A DNA stretch of 64,000 bases, from NCBI GenBank assembly GCA_023055425.1, contig JALGPY010000009.1, positions 33,833,275-33,897,274 of the forward strand, in the 5' to 3' direction. Source of the stretch: Linanthus parryae (taxonomy: Eukaryota; Streptophyta; Magnoliopsida; Ericales; Polemoniaceae). How positions within the stretch are numbered: the stretch's first letter is position 1; the number at the start of each line of letters is the position of its first letter. Shown piece after piece: positions 35,473-45,706 of the stretch. Under the pieces are notes generated by a model that was given only the letters and a program-made list of their open reading frames with translations, searched no databases and was not told the origin of the DNA. Position numbers and translations under genes: made by a program.

Positions 35473-35570
35473 TGATAGCGCCTTTTAGGAGCTATATTTC
35501 CTTAGCATTTACCACATGTTTGATAGGTTTTTGGAGAGTTTTTAGCCTAATATTGTTGAGATGAGCATGA
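35473..35570 (+). repeat. Athila-2 3' LTR, truncated to its first 98 bp
   Basis: Starts TGATAGCGCC and follows the 5' LTR up to 'gatgagcatga', then switches to unrelated sequence. The rest of this LTR and of the Del-like target are missing, so a deletion or rearrangement occurred at 35570/35571. Confidence 0.8.
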
Positions 35571-35879
35571 ACTCGTCTTTGGCTGTACAACAACACATAA
35601 CCAACATATGAAAAACCAAGAGATATGTATTTGTTCATAAGCAAAAAGAGTACTATTTCCTATATATTTTAACAACAAGTCTGACATGCAAATGGTCTTC
35701 CGGGAGCAAGTTATAAACATGAGAGCCAAAATCCTTTTGGTGGAAGAAAGGGGAAAGAAATTTGTTATAGCAAACAAAATCAGTTCAATTGAATGGATGT
35801 TTGGATCAAGATAACTGTTATTTTTAATTGATAATTACTATAAGAAAAATGCAGAAGATTTTGAAAACTAGATGCTGAT
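35571..35879. other. Unassigned sequence right of the Athila-2 breakpoint
   Basis: No gene or known element seen in about 300 bp; it may belong to LINE-2 or to the pre-existing flank. Confidence 0.3.
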
Positions 35880-36411
35880 CTGTTGGATGTGGATTGGGTA
35901 AAAATAAACTTGGTGTGTGGTCCTACCGAGAGAGGAAGGTGGGGGCTGGAATCATCATCAGAGATCATCACAGAGACATGCTGGCTGCAGGAGCGATTCC
36001 GATCAAATCGGGCACCGTAGCGAAGGAGATCGAAGCTCAAGCTTTGGACCAAGGCCTCAAGCTTGCTGAAGACTTGAAGCTTTAGAAACTGATAGTCGAA
36101 GGTGATGCCAAGGTGTTGATCTCCCAGAGCCAAAATGAAGATAGGGGCTTGAACGAGACAACAACAATCTCTTAAGCTCTCTCTAGAATTCACCGGAGAA
36201 GGAAGAGTTTTCCAGACATTCAATGGAGTTTTACCCCAAGGAAAGCGAATAGATGTGCTGACCAGCTTTCCAAATTTGCAGTTTCGATTTCCAAAGAGAT
36301 GTGTTGGCGCTTTGATAAGCCCGAGTAGCTAACAGTTGTTATTTCAGCTGATGCATTGAATTGTACTATTACCGAGTAACAGTTTAATGCAAATCCATTT
36401 CTCCAAAAAAA

Positions 36412-36442
<31 letters not shown>
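35880..36442 (+). mobile_element. LINE-2: RNase H tail with long poly(A)
   Basis: A 5'-truncated LINE 3' end. The 35894-36085 frame has the RNase H signature 'GAGIIIRD', 'AKEIEAQAL' (catalytic Glu) and, after a stop at 36083, 'VEGDAKVLI' (catalytic Asp). It decays after about 36170 and ends in a 38-base A tract (36405-36442, one T). Confidence 0.75.
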
Positions 36443-36445
<3 letters not shown>

Positions 36446-36645
36446 AGACGACTAAACAGGGCAAATCATAACCATGTCATGACTTTTTTTTTTAGGGAAA
36501 CCCATGTCATGACTTTGATACCCCCTATCAGGACTAAAGTGAACGTGCTTAATTATGAATTATTGGTGTGTTGAAGACACGTTTACATTCTAATGCATAC
36601 CATAGTGCCTAAACCTTCACCTTCACGTGCCCAATTACATAAGTA
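36443..36645. other. Unassigned flank
   Basis: 'ccatgtcatgactttg' (about 36504-36520) is repeated from 'ccatgtcatgac' at 36474; nothing else recognised before the MITE. Confidence 0.3.
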
Positions 36646-36903
36646 TCACTCCGTTTCTTCTCTTTCTCCCCCTATTGATTTTTTTATTCGTAGTTGGGTC
36701 ACTTTGACCCGGCAATTTGGATGGCAAAATTAGAAAATTTTTTGATAAATTTTCCATGGCATTACAGAATAACACTTATTCTACAACACCATGAAAGAAT
36801 TGTCAAAAAATTAATTCGTTTTGCCATCCAAATCATTGGGTCAAAGTGACCTAGTGAATAGTGGTAAACGTTCAAAGGGGGAGAAAGAGAAGAAACAGAG
36901 TGG
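36646..36903. mobile_element. MITE copy 1 (TA-flanked, about 100-bp inverted arms)
   Basis: 258 bp flanked by TA (36644-36645 and 36904-36905). The ends TCACTCCGTTTCTTCTC and, reversed, CCACTCTGTTTCTTCTC recall Stowaway/mariner MITEs. Inner arms GGTCACTTTGACCC...TTTGGATGGCAAAA also pair. Copies 2 (36994-37250), 3 (about 60216-60418) and 4 (about 60500-60690) are related. Confidence 0.75.
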
Positions 36904-36993
36904 TAAGTATATACTGGCAAATGTCCCAATCCGTGAAACCCTACCACCTAAAGGCTTCTTAATGTGGGCATTACATATGTTTTTATATTATTA

Positions 36994-37250
36994 CTTCCTC
37001 TGTTTTCCCTCTCTATCTTTCAAGTTTGTATTTTGTCACTATTCACACTTTAGTTCGGTGATATGATTAATAAAACGATGAAAAAAATTGGTAAACTTTA
37101 CAAAGTATTGTTGAGTAAACTTACTTTACAACACCATGAAAAAATTATAAAAAATGATATCGTCTTGTTATCCAAATAACCAGGTCAAAATGACATGACC
37201 TGATTACAGAAGAAAAAATCAAGCATGAAAGATAGAGAGAACGAACTAAG
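36994..37250. mobile_element. MITE copy 2, same family
   Basis: 257 bp flanked by TA (36992-36993 and 37251-37252), with ends CTTCCTCTGTTTTC and, reversed, CTTAGTTCGTTCTC and a shared 'tctctatctttca' arm. Nearly the same length as copy 1, which ends only 90 bp to the left. Confidence 0.7.
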
Positions 37251-37252
37251 TA

Positions 37253-37834
37253 TTTTACGACTAGCTTGTCATTTATTATCAAAATCAATGCTTTGCATCA
37301 AAAATATCATTTTCACATAAAAAGATAGACTCTTCTCTCTCTGTTCCATTTTATTATTCCATTTTTTTCTGAAATAAATGTTTCAAATTATGTGTGAACA
37401 ATTTCCATCGAACTTGTATGGCCCTTCTAACTTCATACTTTTTCACTTCTCAATAAAAACACCAAATGTAACAAAGTTAAAAGTGCGTCCACAATTCATG
37501 ACAACAATGAAAACATTACATATAAGTTGGGACATATGGAGTATTTTTTCTTAAGAAGCAACATCAGACCTGACCTGCCCTCAAAGGAAACATTAGATCA
37601 GCTCACTTCTTTTTTTTCTCTTACGAGGCCATCTGTTGACCTCAATTTAACAAAGTTAGAGCAATTGCATTCATATCAAATGCGTGCAATACATTGAGCT
37701 CGTTTGGCTGTAAGAGTTTTCTATAGTCTATGGCTTTTAAAACATTTACAGTTTTAGCAAGTCCCTGATTTTTTGGAATTTTATTAATATAACTTTTTGT
37801 CGGTAACAATAAATTAAAATAGTTATCTAGTATT
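37253..37834. other. AT-rich intergenic sequence
   Basis: No coding sequence or element recognised. A GTTTGG-containing stretch near 37700 may be a MITE edge without a visible partner. Confidence 0.4.
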
Positions 37835-37945
37835 GAATTGTATCAATAGTCTATCATGCTTGACATTGGCATTTCGACACTTAATTGCAATTATAAAATA
37901 GTAGTAATAATTATGAAACAAAAATATATAAGGGTCTTTCCTACA
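37835..37945. repeat. 111-bp direct repeat, left copy (LINE-4 target duplication)
   Basis: GAATTGTATCAATAG...TTTCCTACA matches 38126-38236 over 111 bp with one mismatch (ataAaatag against ataGgatag-like 'ataagatag'). Confidence 0.9.
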
Positions 37946-38125
37946 GAGCAACAAAATTTAGATGGGTGCCTAGAAGTGCTAATATGGTAGCGGATAATAT
38001 TGTTAGAATGGTTAGAAATCCCTCTGTTGGGAGTAGTTTTGATATTAGTTCTATGAGTCAGGTAGCTGTTGAAAGGTTGTAAGTTTTGGTCAGTTGTTTC
38101 TAATATATTTGGTGGACAAAAAAAA
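37946..38125 (+). mobile_element. LINE-4: 180-bp LINE 3' tail
   Basis: The first codons read 'FRWVPRSANMVADNIVR', the end of a plant LINE RNase H domain, then a stop and a short 3' UTR ending in about nine A. It is flanked by 111-bp direct repeats, which fits target-primed reverse transcription with an unusually long staggered cut. Confidence 0.85.
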
Positions 38126-38236
38126 GAATTGTATCAATAGTCTATCATGCTTGACATTGGCATTTCGACACTTAATTGCAATTATAAGATAGTAGTAATA
38201 ATTATGAAACAAAAATATATAAGGGTCTTTCCTACA
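38126..38236. repeat. 111-bp direct repeat, right copy
   Basis: Follows the A tail of LINE-4 directly; one mismatch from the left copy. Confidence 0.9.
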
Positions 38237-39199
38237 ATAGGTTATATATCGAGTTTATCAGACATTTTTAATGGTTTTTATTGTAGTTTTTTTCTATAAC
38301 AGTTTCTACACAACAATTCATTAAAAAGTCGCAGTATTTCTAAATTGGCCCCAAGTTATAATTATTTCTAATATTTTATTCCTCTTCGCGGATTCTAAAC
38401 TTTTTGAAGGAATGTGTAGGGCCAATTTGTGAATGTTGTGGCAGTGCTAAGAGATATTGTGTAAGAAGTGAGAACTACTGTGGAGAAGCCGAGAATCTAT
38501 AATGAATTTTAAATAAAACGTTTTTGGTAAATAGCACCACCAACCATAGTCCCTTTCTTTCTCTCTAATTTTCTTTTCGGGACGTTTCCTCTCTTTATCT
38601 AAATTTCCTCTTTTGGTAAGTTTAATGAAGGCCAGTTAGTCAGTTACATATTACCCTTACAAAAAAACCCACTATTCATTTAACCATTCTCAACCCCACT
38701 CAATTTCTTCCACTTTTCGTTTACCAGTACCATTTTTTAGAGGATGTGAGAGAAATGCCAAGAGAAAGAGAGGAAGACTGAGGAGCACGATGATCACGAC
38801 GAATATGACGACGAAGACGACGATGGAGGACGTCGGTGGAAGACTACGACGATAAGGAGGGCGTTGGCTCTTCCGGTCGGGCCATGGAGGCGGCGACGGC
38901 CACCTAAGTTCCTTTCTTTATTTTTCTTCTTTTTTGGCTTCTCCTCAGTATATTTGGTAATTTTTTTATTGAAGATCTGCTTCTTTTCGCGGATCTTAGA
39001 GGTAGCGAGGCAGCAGTGGCAAGGCGAAGATGTTGGTGGTGTTGCTAGTGGACTGGTGGTTCTGCTGCTGCTGATTGAAGATCAGCTTCTGATTCTTCTT
39101 CACTTCCTCTCCTCTTCTCTTCTTCTCGCTCTTGTATTTTCTGAATTGATTTGCAATTTTTTTGATACAATCTATAATATTTTATTTGAGGGATACAAT
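38237..39199. other. Intergenic or gene-edge sequence with GAC-rich tract
   Basis: A GAC/GAA-rich tract (about 38788-38835) could encode acidic residues and is followed by GC-richer sequence to 38910, then T-rich sequence. No start, splice pattern or protein family can be defended. It may be a decayed exon. Confidence 0.3.
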
Positions 39200-39288
39200 G
39201 GGCTTGTTTGGATGAGAGGAAGTAGAGAGTAAATGAAAAGTCAAAAATTCGGAAAAATTGGTCAAACCTCTCCAAACCGATTAAAAAA

Positions 39289-39406
39289 ATCCGGATTTCC
39301 GCCTAAAATTCCGGAATTCCGGCTTGAAATCCGGATTTCCGGATTTTCGGCCGGAATTCCGGATTTTTAGGTAGAAATCCGGATCTTTTTTGGAGAATTC
39401 CGGACC
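39289..39406. repeat. Palindrome cluster, CCGGAATTCCGG and ATCCGGAT type
   Basis: ATTCCGGAATTCCGG (39308-39322), ATCCGGATTTCCGGAT (39329-39344), CGGCCGGAATTCCGGAT (39348-39364) and further ATCCGGAT/ATTCCGGA units fill about 118 bp inside the TIR element. Confidence 0.8.
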
Positions 39407-39440
39407 TTTTTATACTGATTTATGACTACTTATTAGTAAT

Positions 39441-39510
39441 TGTGTGTTAGCCTAGTGGTAGAGTGCTTGATTTTTATGCATGGGGTCTTGAGTTCGAATC
39501 TTGCTATCTC
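39441..39510 (+). repeat. SINE-like tRNA-derived head inside the TIR element
   Basis: Box A TAGCCTAGTGG (39448-39458) and box B GTTCGAATC (39492-39500) are spaced as in a tRNA, followed by A-rich sequence. No acceptor stem can be formed, so it is not a tRNA gene. Confidence 0.5.
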
Positions 39511-39717
39511 AAAAAAATTATATTTTTTACCAATAATCTACAACAATCTACTACATCCAAACACTACAGATTAAATGAGCTTTTAAGCTCAACCTCTCAC
39601 TTATTTCAGCTCATCCAAACAACCCCAATATGTAATCTTGGCTTAAACATTTTTTTACTTGAATGTACAAGATCGGTTAAATTGGTGGTGCCAGTGGACT
39701 GACAGTGGTGATGGTGT

Positions 39718-39800
39718 TTAGGGTGGTAGCTCAAGTGGTAGAGCGATGGAAGACCCGGCATGAGGTTTCGGGTTCAAACCCGGTTAACTACAAAACAGTT
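39718..39800 (+). repeat. SINE-like tRNA-derived head
   Basis: Box A TAGCTCAAGTGG (39728-39739) and box B GGTTCAAACCC (39771-39781). The ends do not pair as an acceptor stem. The 3' limit is unclear, perhaps near 39900. Confidence 0.5.
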
Positions 39801-40465
39801 TCTCAACAAAATTGTGGCACATCAGAGGGGTAATGGTGTCCTTCTCCAAACAAGAAGGGGAAACATGTCTTTGCATCAAACTTGAAGGGGTGAAAGTACA
39901 CTTTACCTGAAAAAATCCATTTATGAGAACGTGATTACAGCCGACCGAAACCCCCGTTCTTTCGTTTCTCTCTCTAACGGTGTAGATAAAGTGGGTCCAG
40001 TTCTAGTCTGCCATGTGGATGCCTAGTGGGTCCCATGCTAGACGATTTGTGGATATCTATGAGAACACCATGACAGAGAGGTCTCCGACAGCTTGCAACG
40101 ACACTGACACATACCTTTCGAGAACTCAGGAAAAAACGGTTCGGCTCCACAACGAAGGTCGCCGCGTCGTCCATTGAAAAGATAACACGTGTCCCAGATC
40201 GGAGTTTCCGTTAGTTGACGTGTCTGCCGCGAGCCGGCGACTTGAGCGGCTCATTTGGGTGCGCCGTGACAGCCGTGAAGTCCGTTGTTATTTGACTCGC
40301 TGCTTTGGTTTGAAATTAGGACCGAAAATATTAAAACGCGGGCGTGACACGTTTCCTCTCACTGGGACCGATACGTGGCCAATCTACAAAAGGCCATACA
40401 CAAATTTTGTCCAACAGATGTATGATATGGACTTTCCCTCCAATTTGAACCCCCTTCCCCCTCAC

Positions 40466-40508
<43 letters not shown>

Positions 40509-40640
40509 AAACATCTTATTTAAGGATTCTAAACATTATACAGTGACATTTTCACATTTCTACTAATTTTTTTTCATGTCATTTTGAATAGTCTTATTTT
40601 TAAATCTCTTAGAAGATCTCATTTCTACTATTTTGAAGGT
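39801..40640. other. Promoter-like or intergenic sequence with ACGTG elements and a T39 tract
   Basis: ACGTG cores cluster here: a G-box ACACGTGTC (40183-40191), GACGTGTC near 40216, GACACGTTTC near 40346 and TACGTGGCCAAT near 40371. A 39-base T run (40468-40506) follows. No clear TATA box with an ORF downstream. It could be an old promoter or chance. Confidence 0.3.

Positions 40641-40647
<7 letters not shown>

Positions 40648-40671
<24 letters not shown>
40648..40671. repeat. (AT)n microsatellite
   Basis: About 12 AT units. Confidence 0.9.
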
Positions 40672-42872
40672 CATGAACCTGAACTTCATTTGAAAGGTTG
40701 AGTTGATTTGAGATAATCGACTTGGGCCGGGCATCACGATATAGGAAGTTAAAGTGCGGGTCGGGGACTTCATTGGGAGGGCTGAGCTGATTAGAGATAA
40801 TCGATGTTGGAATAGATGCCCTAGAGACAATCTTTTTAGTAAGAATAATGTTTTTGGCTAGAAATAATCATTCTATTATTTATTCGGATATTTAATATAA
40901 TGAAGTCCTTATATGCAAATATGTTGTTTATCTTAAATATTCCTAGTCGATTATATTGATTAACTGGACAATCAACTATAGACTAGTATGTGGTTGGATT
41001 GATATGGAGATATCACGATCCAACACATGGGTATGCATTAGGAGTAATAGCATGCTGGAATGACCCATAATGAGAAGGCTACATACAAGTTATGTAAAGT
41101 CACAAGTGCTTCTCGTAGTGACAACGGTGTTGTCATCCTCAGACTTGAAGTCACTAGATCCTCTAGTTGTGGATTATTGTGTTTTGACATCGTCAAATGC
41201 TACACCGTAACAGGGTAGTAATAAATGTGTTAGTCGGATACAATAAAGAAGCAAGCTTAGAGATGGTAGTGACGTAGATAGGATTTATCCCTCCCACATA
41301 ACGGGAGTAGATATCAACGGTCACTCAAGGGATGGTGCTCATAGAATGTCTGGCCAGACTCAGGTAAATCAATATAGGATATCTGCATGGATGAGACTAT
41401 TCCCACTATCGAGAAACTATGGATTGGATAAACGAGTGTGATGTATGTCTCGTGTCCAATCCGGATATAGAGACAAAGGGATGAGACAATACCTGCACAA
41501 GGTATGTCGGATAACTATTTCTATTAGTTGGGTAGCATGGATGTCTTGCTAGAGGCCGCTCCATGTTAGTAAATTGTTACTACAAACTAAGTAGAAATCT
41601 ATGGGGTCACACGCCCTGTGGATTAGACCGGACTAGGGAAGTAATTAATATGATTAATTAATTAGAATGATCAATACGCAATAGCTTGCAAACTTAGTAG
41701 GACTAATTGCAAGTTGGACTAATCCATGTATAGACGATATTAGGATAGGGGCTTTTATGCAGTCAACAAAGAGTTGTTTAACTATATAAGTGCACTCCTA
41801 GCTTCCTTCCCACATAACTAATGTTCATAACATATTGAGTGGGAGAGAGAAGCAAGGATAGAGAGAGCAACAAAGAGGGACGAACCCCCTTTGCCCCCCC
41901 CCCCCCTCACCCGTCGGCCACAAGGAAGGACCGCCCCCTTCCTTTGTTCTGTTTCGCGTGATTTTGATCTTCTTCCTCTTCTTCCTTCAATCCTAGCTAG
42001 CACAAAGGCTTGAAGGATCCGGGTTTCAATCATAGGAGTGGACTAACCATAGAGATGTGAACACAATTTCACGTGTGAAGTCATCAAAGGAGAACCAAAA
42101 GGTACTTTAACACTAATCCTTTACTATCGTTATGTAGTCTCTTCCTGTGATCATTGGAGGGTATTAAACGGATTAATTTATATTTATTCCGCTGCGTATC
42201 CGTTATCAAAAACCCTACAATCGACTGGGACCGGCCTTCATTGTTATATTACTAAGGGTGCGTAGGGAGTGAGAGAGGAGACATCGCAATAGGTTGTGGG
42301 CGGTGAGTCACCATATTACACGCATGGTTGAGAGTCGTACTTCGTGCATAAGTGGAACAAGGTTTTGGGGTGATCGGAGATGTTGGTGGATGTGCTATGA
42401 TTTACATCATCAATGTTGTGGTCCGTTGGAATTGGCATGTACTCTCATTATCCTACATAGATAACCAGAGCTGAGTGTGTGGGTGCCGAGGTTGACTCAT
42501 ATTTTGATATATTTTATTTTTCACCCCCTCAATAATTTTATTAGTTTAACGCAACTCGGTCATACAATATTATTATTATTATCATTATTCTACGCCCCTC
42601 GTGTCGCAAAAAAAATAAAGCTTCACAAGACACTTATTTATCTCTAAAGTTCAAAGTTTAAAGACTGAGTTGGTAGAAATTTACATACTCAGAGATTTGT
42701 AAACCTTTCTTCATGGTTAGCCGCAGATAAGCTGCAAGATAATGGAGTTAGGAGGCGATGGAGAACAGTCTTAGTTAATAGGAGTTGTCGTTTCTATACT
42801 TGGTTGACGGGGTCGTGAGTTAGGTGTCGTGAACTTTATATCGTGATTCTTATGACCGCGCTTCTAAATATC
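40672..42872 (+). mobile_element. Athila-3 remnant, 3' untranslated part (interrupted)
   Basis: The parts outside the solo LTR (40672-40804 and 42220-42872) look like a diverged Athila 3' UTR: 'gtgggcggtgagtcacc' near 42295 and 'gcgcttctaaatatc' at the right edge match Athila-1/2. The left limit is uncertain. The element continues at 55135. Confidence 0.55.
40805..42219 (+). repeat. Solo copia LTR with perfect target duplication
   Basis: 1415 bp, TGTTGGAATAGATGCCC...CCTACA, flanked by ATCGA on both sides (40800-40804 and 42220-42224). Related to the copia-B LTR. TATATAAG at 41783-41790 and a 13-base C run at 41894-41906. No internal sequence, so it arose by LTR-LTR recombination. Confidence 0.92.
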
Positions 42873-43000
42873 TGCAACAACCCCCTTGTCCGGCTCGGAC
42901 AAGACCGGGAGGGCGATGCTAAAAGTGACGGCGGAAATTTAAAAGCACAACGTCCCAAAATATTTATTTCATACTATTAAACATTACAAAAGTCCATAAG

Positions 43001-43963
43001 AAGGTATGGACTCTGCAATTGCATGGTAAAGTGCGGATTTTTGCTTGGAAACTTCCGAAAGATTACTTACCAGTTCGATAGAGACTAATCAGCTGGGGAG
43101 TTCCAGTTCCAGTGTTGTGCCCATGTTGTGAGAAGAGCAAAGAAGATATACAACATATGTTTTTCTTATGTAAAACCACCAAAGGAATATGGGGGAAATC
43201 TGGACCGCCTCAGGAACTATTTCAAAACATATGGGAGGACATCACAAGAAGGGCCTCTCTTGTCTTGGCCTGGATGGATCTCATAAAGTTCTTTACAATT
43301 TGCTGGTTTATCTAGTTTAGGAGAAACATATTAGTGGCTGATGGGAAGTTTTTTGATGCAACTACAATAGTGGAAGAAGTCGAAAATTATTTAAGGGATG
43401 TGGACTTATCTCAGGCTTTAGAAACAAAGAGGGTAGCCCCGGTGATGGCGTCGTCAGAGTCCTGGAGTCCACCACCAGACAGATTTCTCAAGATTAATAC
43501 TGATGTCGCGGTTGACGAGGGCAATAGATTGTCTTGGGCTGGATGCTTAGTCCGAAATCACAAAGGTGCCTTCGCAGCTGCTAGGTGTGCGCAAGTATGC
43601 TATTTTGCGAAGTCAAGAGACTGTGAAGTGGCGGCTTTGGCGAGCTCTCTGCAATGGTTTCGAACCATTTCCTCCGTGAATCTAATGGCGGAGATAGATT
43701 CGATGGAGCTCTATCAGGAGTTGAAGAAAAGAGAAGCCACGAACAACGAGTTTGGTTGGTTTATGGATGAGACCAGATTGGTAGACGGTGCCTGCGCTGG
43801 TGAACGCATATGTCATGTCCGTAGGTCGGCAAATTGTGTGGCTGACAAACTCGCTTCAAGAGGACTGAGAGAGAAGATGAGCGGTTTGTTTATCCATTCT
43901 CCACCAGGCTTTGTTTTGCCTCTTTTTGAACAAGATGTGGGCGGGCTTAGTCTCAATAGGTAA
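43001..43963 (+). pseudogene. LINE-3 zf-RVT and RNase H, nearly intact
   Basis: A 5'-truncated LINE read in a single frame. The zf-RVT part starts 'KVWTLQLHGKVRIFAWKLP' and has CPCC...H...C (about 43118-43173). Only two stops occur, 43079-43081 and 43313-43315. The RNase H frame 43334-43963 (209 aa) is uninterrupted and keeps Asp in 'INTD', Glu in 'CEVAAL', Asp in 'AEIDSMEL' and Asp in 'VADKLA'. The A tail is at about 44028-44037. It interrupts the Del-like LTR. Confidence 0.82.
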
Positions 43964-44037
43964 ACAGGCCCAACAATGTATTTTTTAGTATGGACTTTCA
44001 GCTTGTTATTATATGAACCTACTTTTCAAAAAAAAAC

Positions 44038-45576
44038 TACACTATATTTCTACTCGTGATGATATCCATCTAGGTGAGTCTCGTACCCAGCTACATCATA
44101 GTCTTCAGTTCCTAAACCTGTGGTGGGAAGTAAACATGAACCACAGTTTTTAAAGTCAGCAATGAAATAGTGAGTAAGTAAACACCCGAGCACGTAAACT
44201 AATGATGAGGCACATTTTCTTTTCACAACAAATATAAAGAGAAATAAAATCATAAAAGAGTAAACTAGAAGAATAAAGTAGGAAACTCAAATATAAACTT
44301 CTCATTCTTTTAATTTTCCTTCTCAACTTTCAAACGGGGAGTATTATTACCCATATTTTCTTCTTTCCTTTCATAAATATCATTTTATCATAGAAAACTG
44401 TATTATTAACTTGTTAAGGGGAAGAACTGATAAGATCTACCATCTCGCATACTCCAAGACCTTAAGTGCCGGCACCCCCCTAAGCCTTCTTGTGGCTAGA
44501 AAGGTGAGTACATGGAGCAACCCGGAAGGTTGCGACCGGGTAAAAATAAACGGGTCGAGTGACTGCAGCCAACATGACCAATCTAATCGATAAGCAAATA
44601 TAACGATCCCCGCACAACTCATTCCACTTTACGTTATTTACGGATTATTATTATTCGTGTGACAGTATCAAAGTGAAGCAACTTCTTTAAAATGTAAATA
44701 AATCACAAATAAAGCATGTACATAAATAATTAACACATTTTAATCATATTTCAAAACGAAAGGAAGTAGGCACACAACACTTGGCATGTTTACTTACCCT
44801 ACTCCAAAAGCGACATCACGTTCTAGCTCATGCCTACAAAATCGTCCAAATGGTAGCTTCTAAATCAACAAAATATCCAAGTAAAAATGCTACAAGTCCT
44901 AACGAGAATTCTTTATATATCAACCCAACACCCACTTGTTAATTTCCTAAAGTTTTATTTAGTAACGGTTTCCTATAAAAGAAATAATATAAGACATCGC
45001 ATATATTTTTAAACAACTATTTAACTTTATATCTCCAAAAACGGTTATTTAATTAGAGAAGTTATTTTATGAAATAATAGTAAAAACTAAGGCTAGTTTA
45101 TATTTATGAAAGACAATTATTATAACTATAACGATTCAACGATATTTACGATTACTACAACTTCTTCCAGGTACTCAACACGACGTAACGATGACTACAA
45201 ACTAGCAAAATGTCAAATTTTACAAGTATTGGACAACCAAATTGTAAGCTAAATGACTTAAAGAAGTTTATTTATCATTTTTAAATAAAAAAGTATTTCT
45301 TGTTTAATTTTTAACGAACGACCTGTATACTATTTCAATACCCGAATTACTTTTTCGTAACGGGGATGAAAACTCTTACTTTTAGAAAATATTTTTAACC
45401 CAAAATTAACATTTTTATTTTTCGCGTACAATATGATGTTTAAGTACAAGACAGGTAGAACCCCTAAGTTGTATTAAAAGTCAGCAAGGCACCCCAACTA
45501 CTCACAAAATAGAATGGTTAAAACACACTAATCACCTACCAGTTTCTGAAAGTACAAACACCCCCCCTTGCGATAT
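44038..45576 (-). repeat. Middle part of the Del-like solo LTR
   Basis: AT-rich, no coding sequence; assigned to the LTR by its position between LINE-3 and copia-B and by the matching right part after 54105. The C run near 45560 continues as the C run after 54105. Confidence 0.5.
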
Positions 45577-45706
45577 GCAAGATTCCAACGGATGACAATG
45601 TTTCAGATCCGCTCACAAAACCTCTTGCGCAGCGAAAGCATGAAGGGCACGCCATATCTGTAGGCATACGAGATGCGCCAGATTGGCACTAATGCAAGTG
45701 GGAGAC

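Larger units (their letters stand above)
39200..39626. mobile_element. TIR element containing CCGGAATTCCGG repeats
   Basis: The 5' end GGGCTTGTTTGGATGAG and reversed 3' end GGGGTTGTTTGGATGAG match at 16 of 17 bases; AAT flanks both sides (39197-39199 and 39627-39629). 427 bp, no coding. Looks PIF/Harbinger-like or hAT-like; a 3-bp duplication favours the former, although AAT is not the usual TAA/TTA. Confidence 0.65.

Noticed and set aside
38864..39232. 122-codon ORF
   Set aside because: Phe/Leu/Ser-rich translation of T-rich sequence; runs into the TIR element at 39200.
39718..39800. Possible tRNA gene
   Set aside because: Box A and box B are present but no acceptor stem forms; a SINE head fits better. 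The same holds for 39441-39510 and about 62970-63035.
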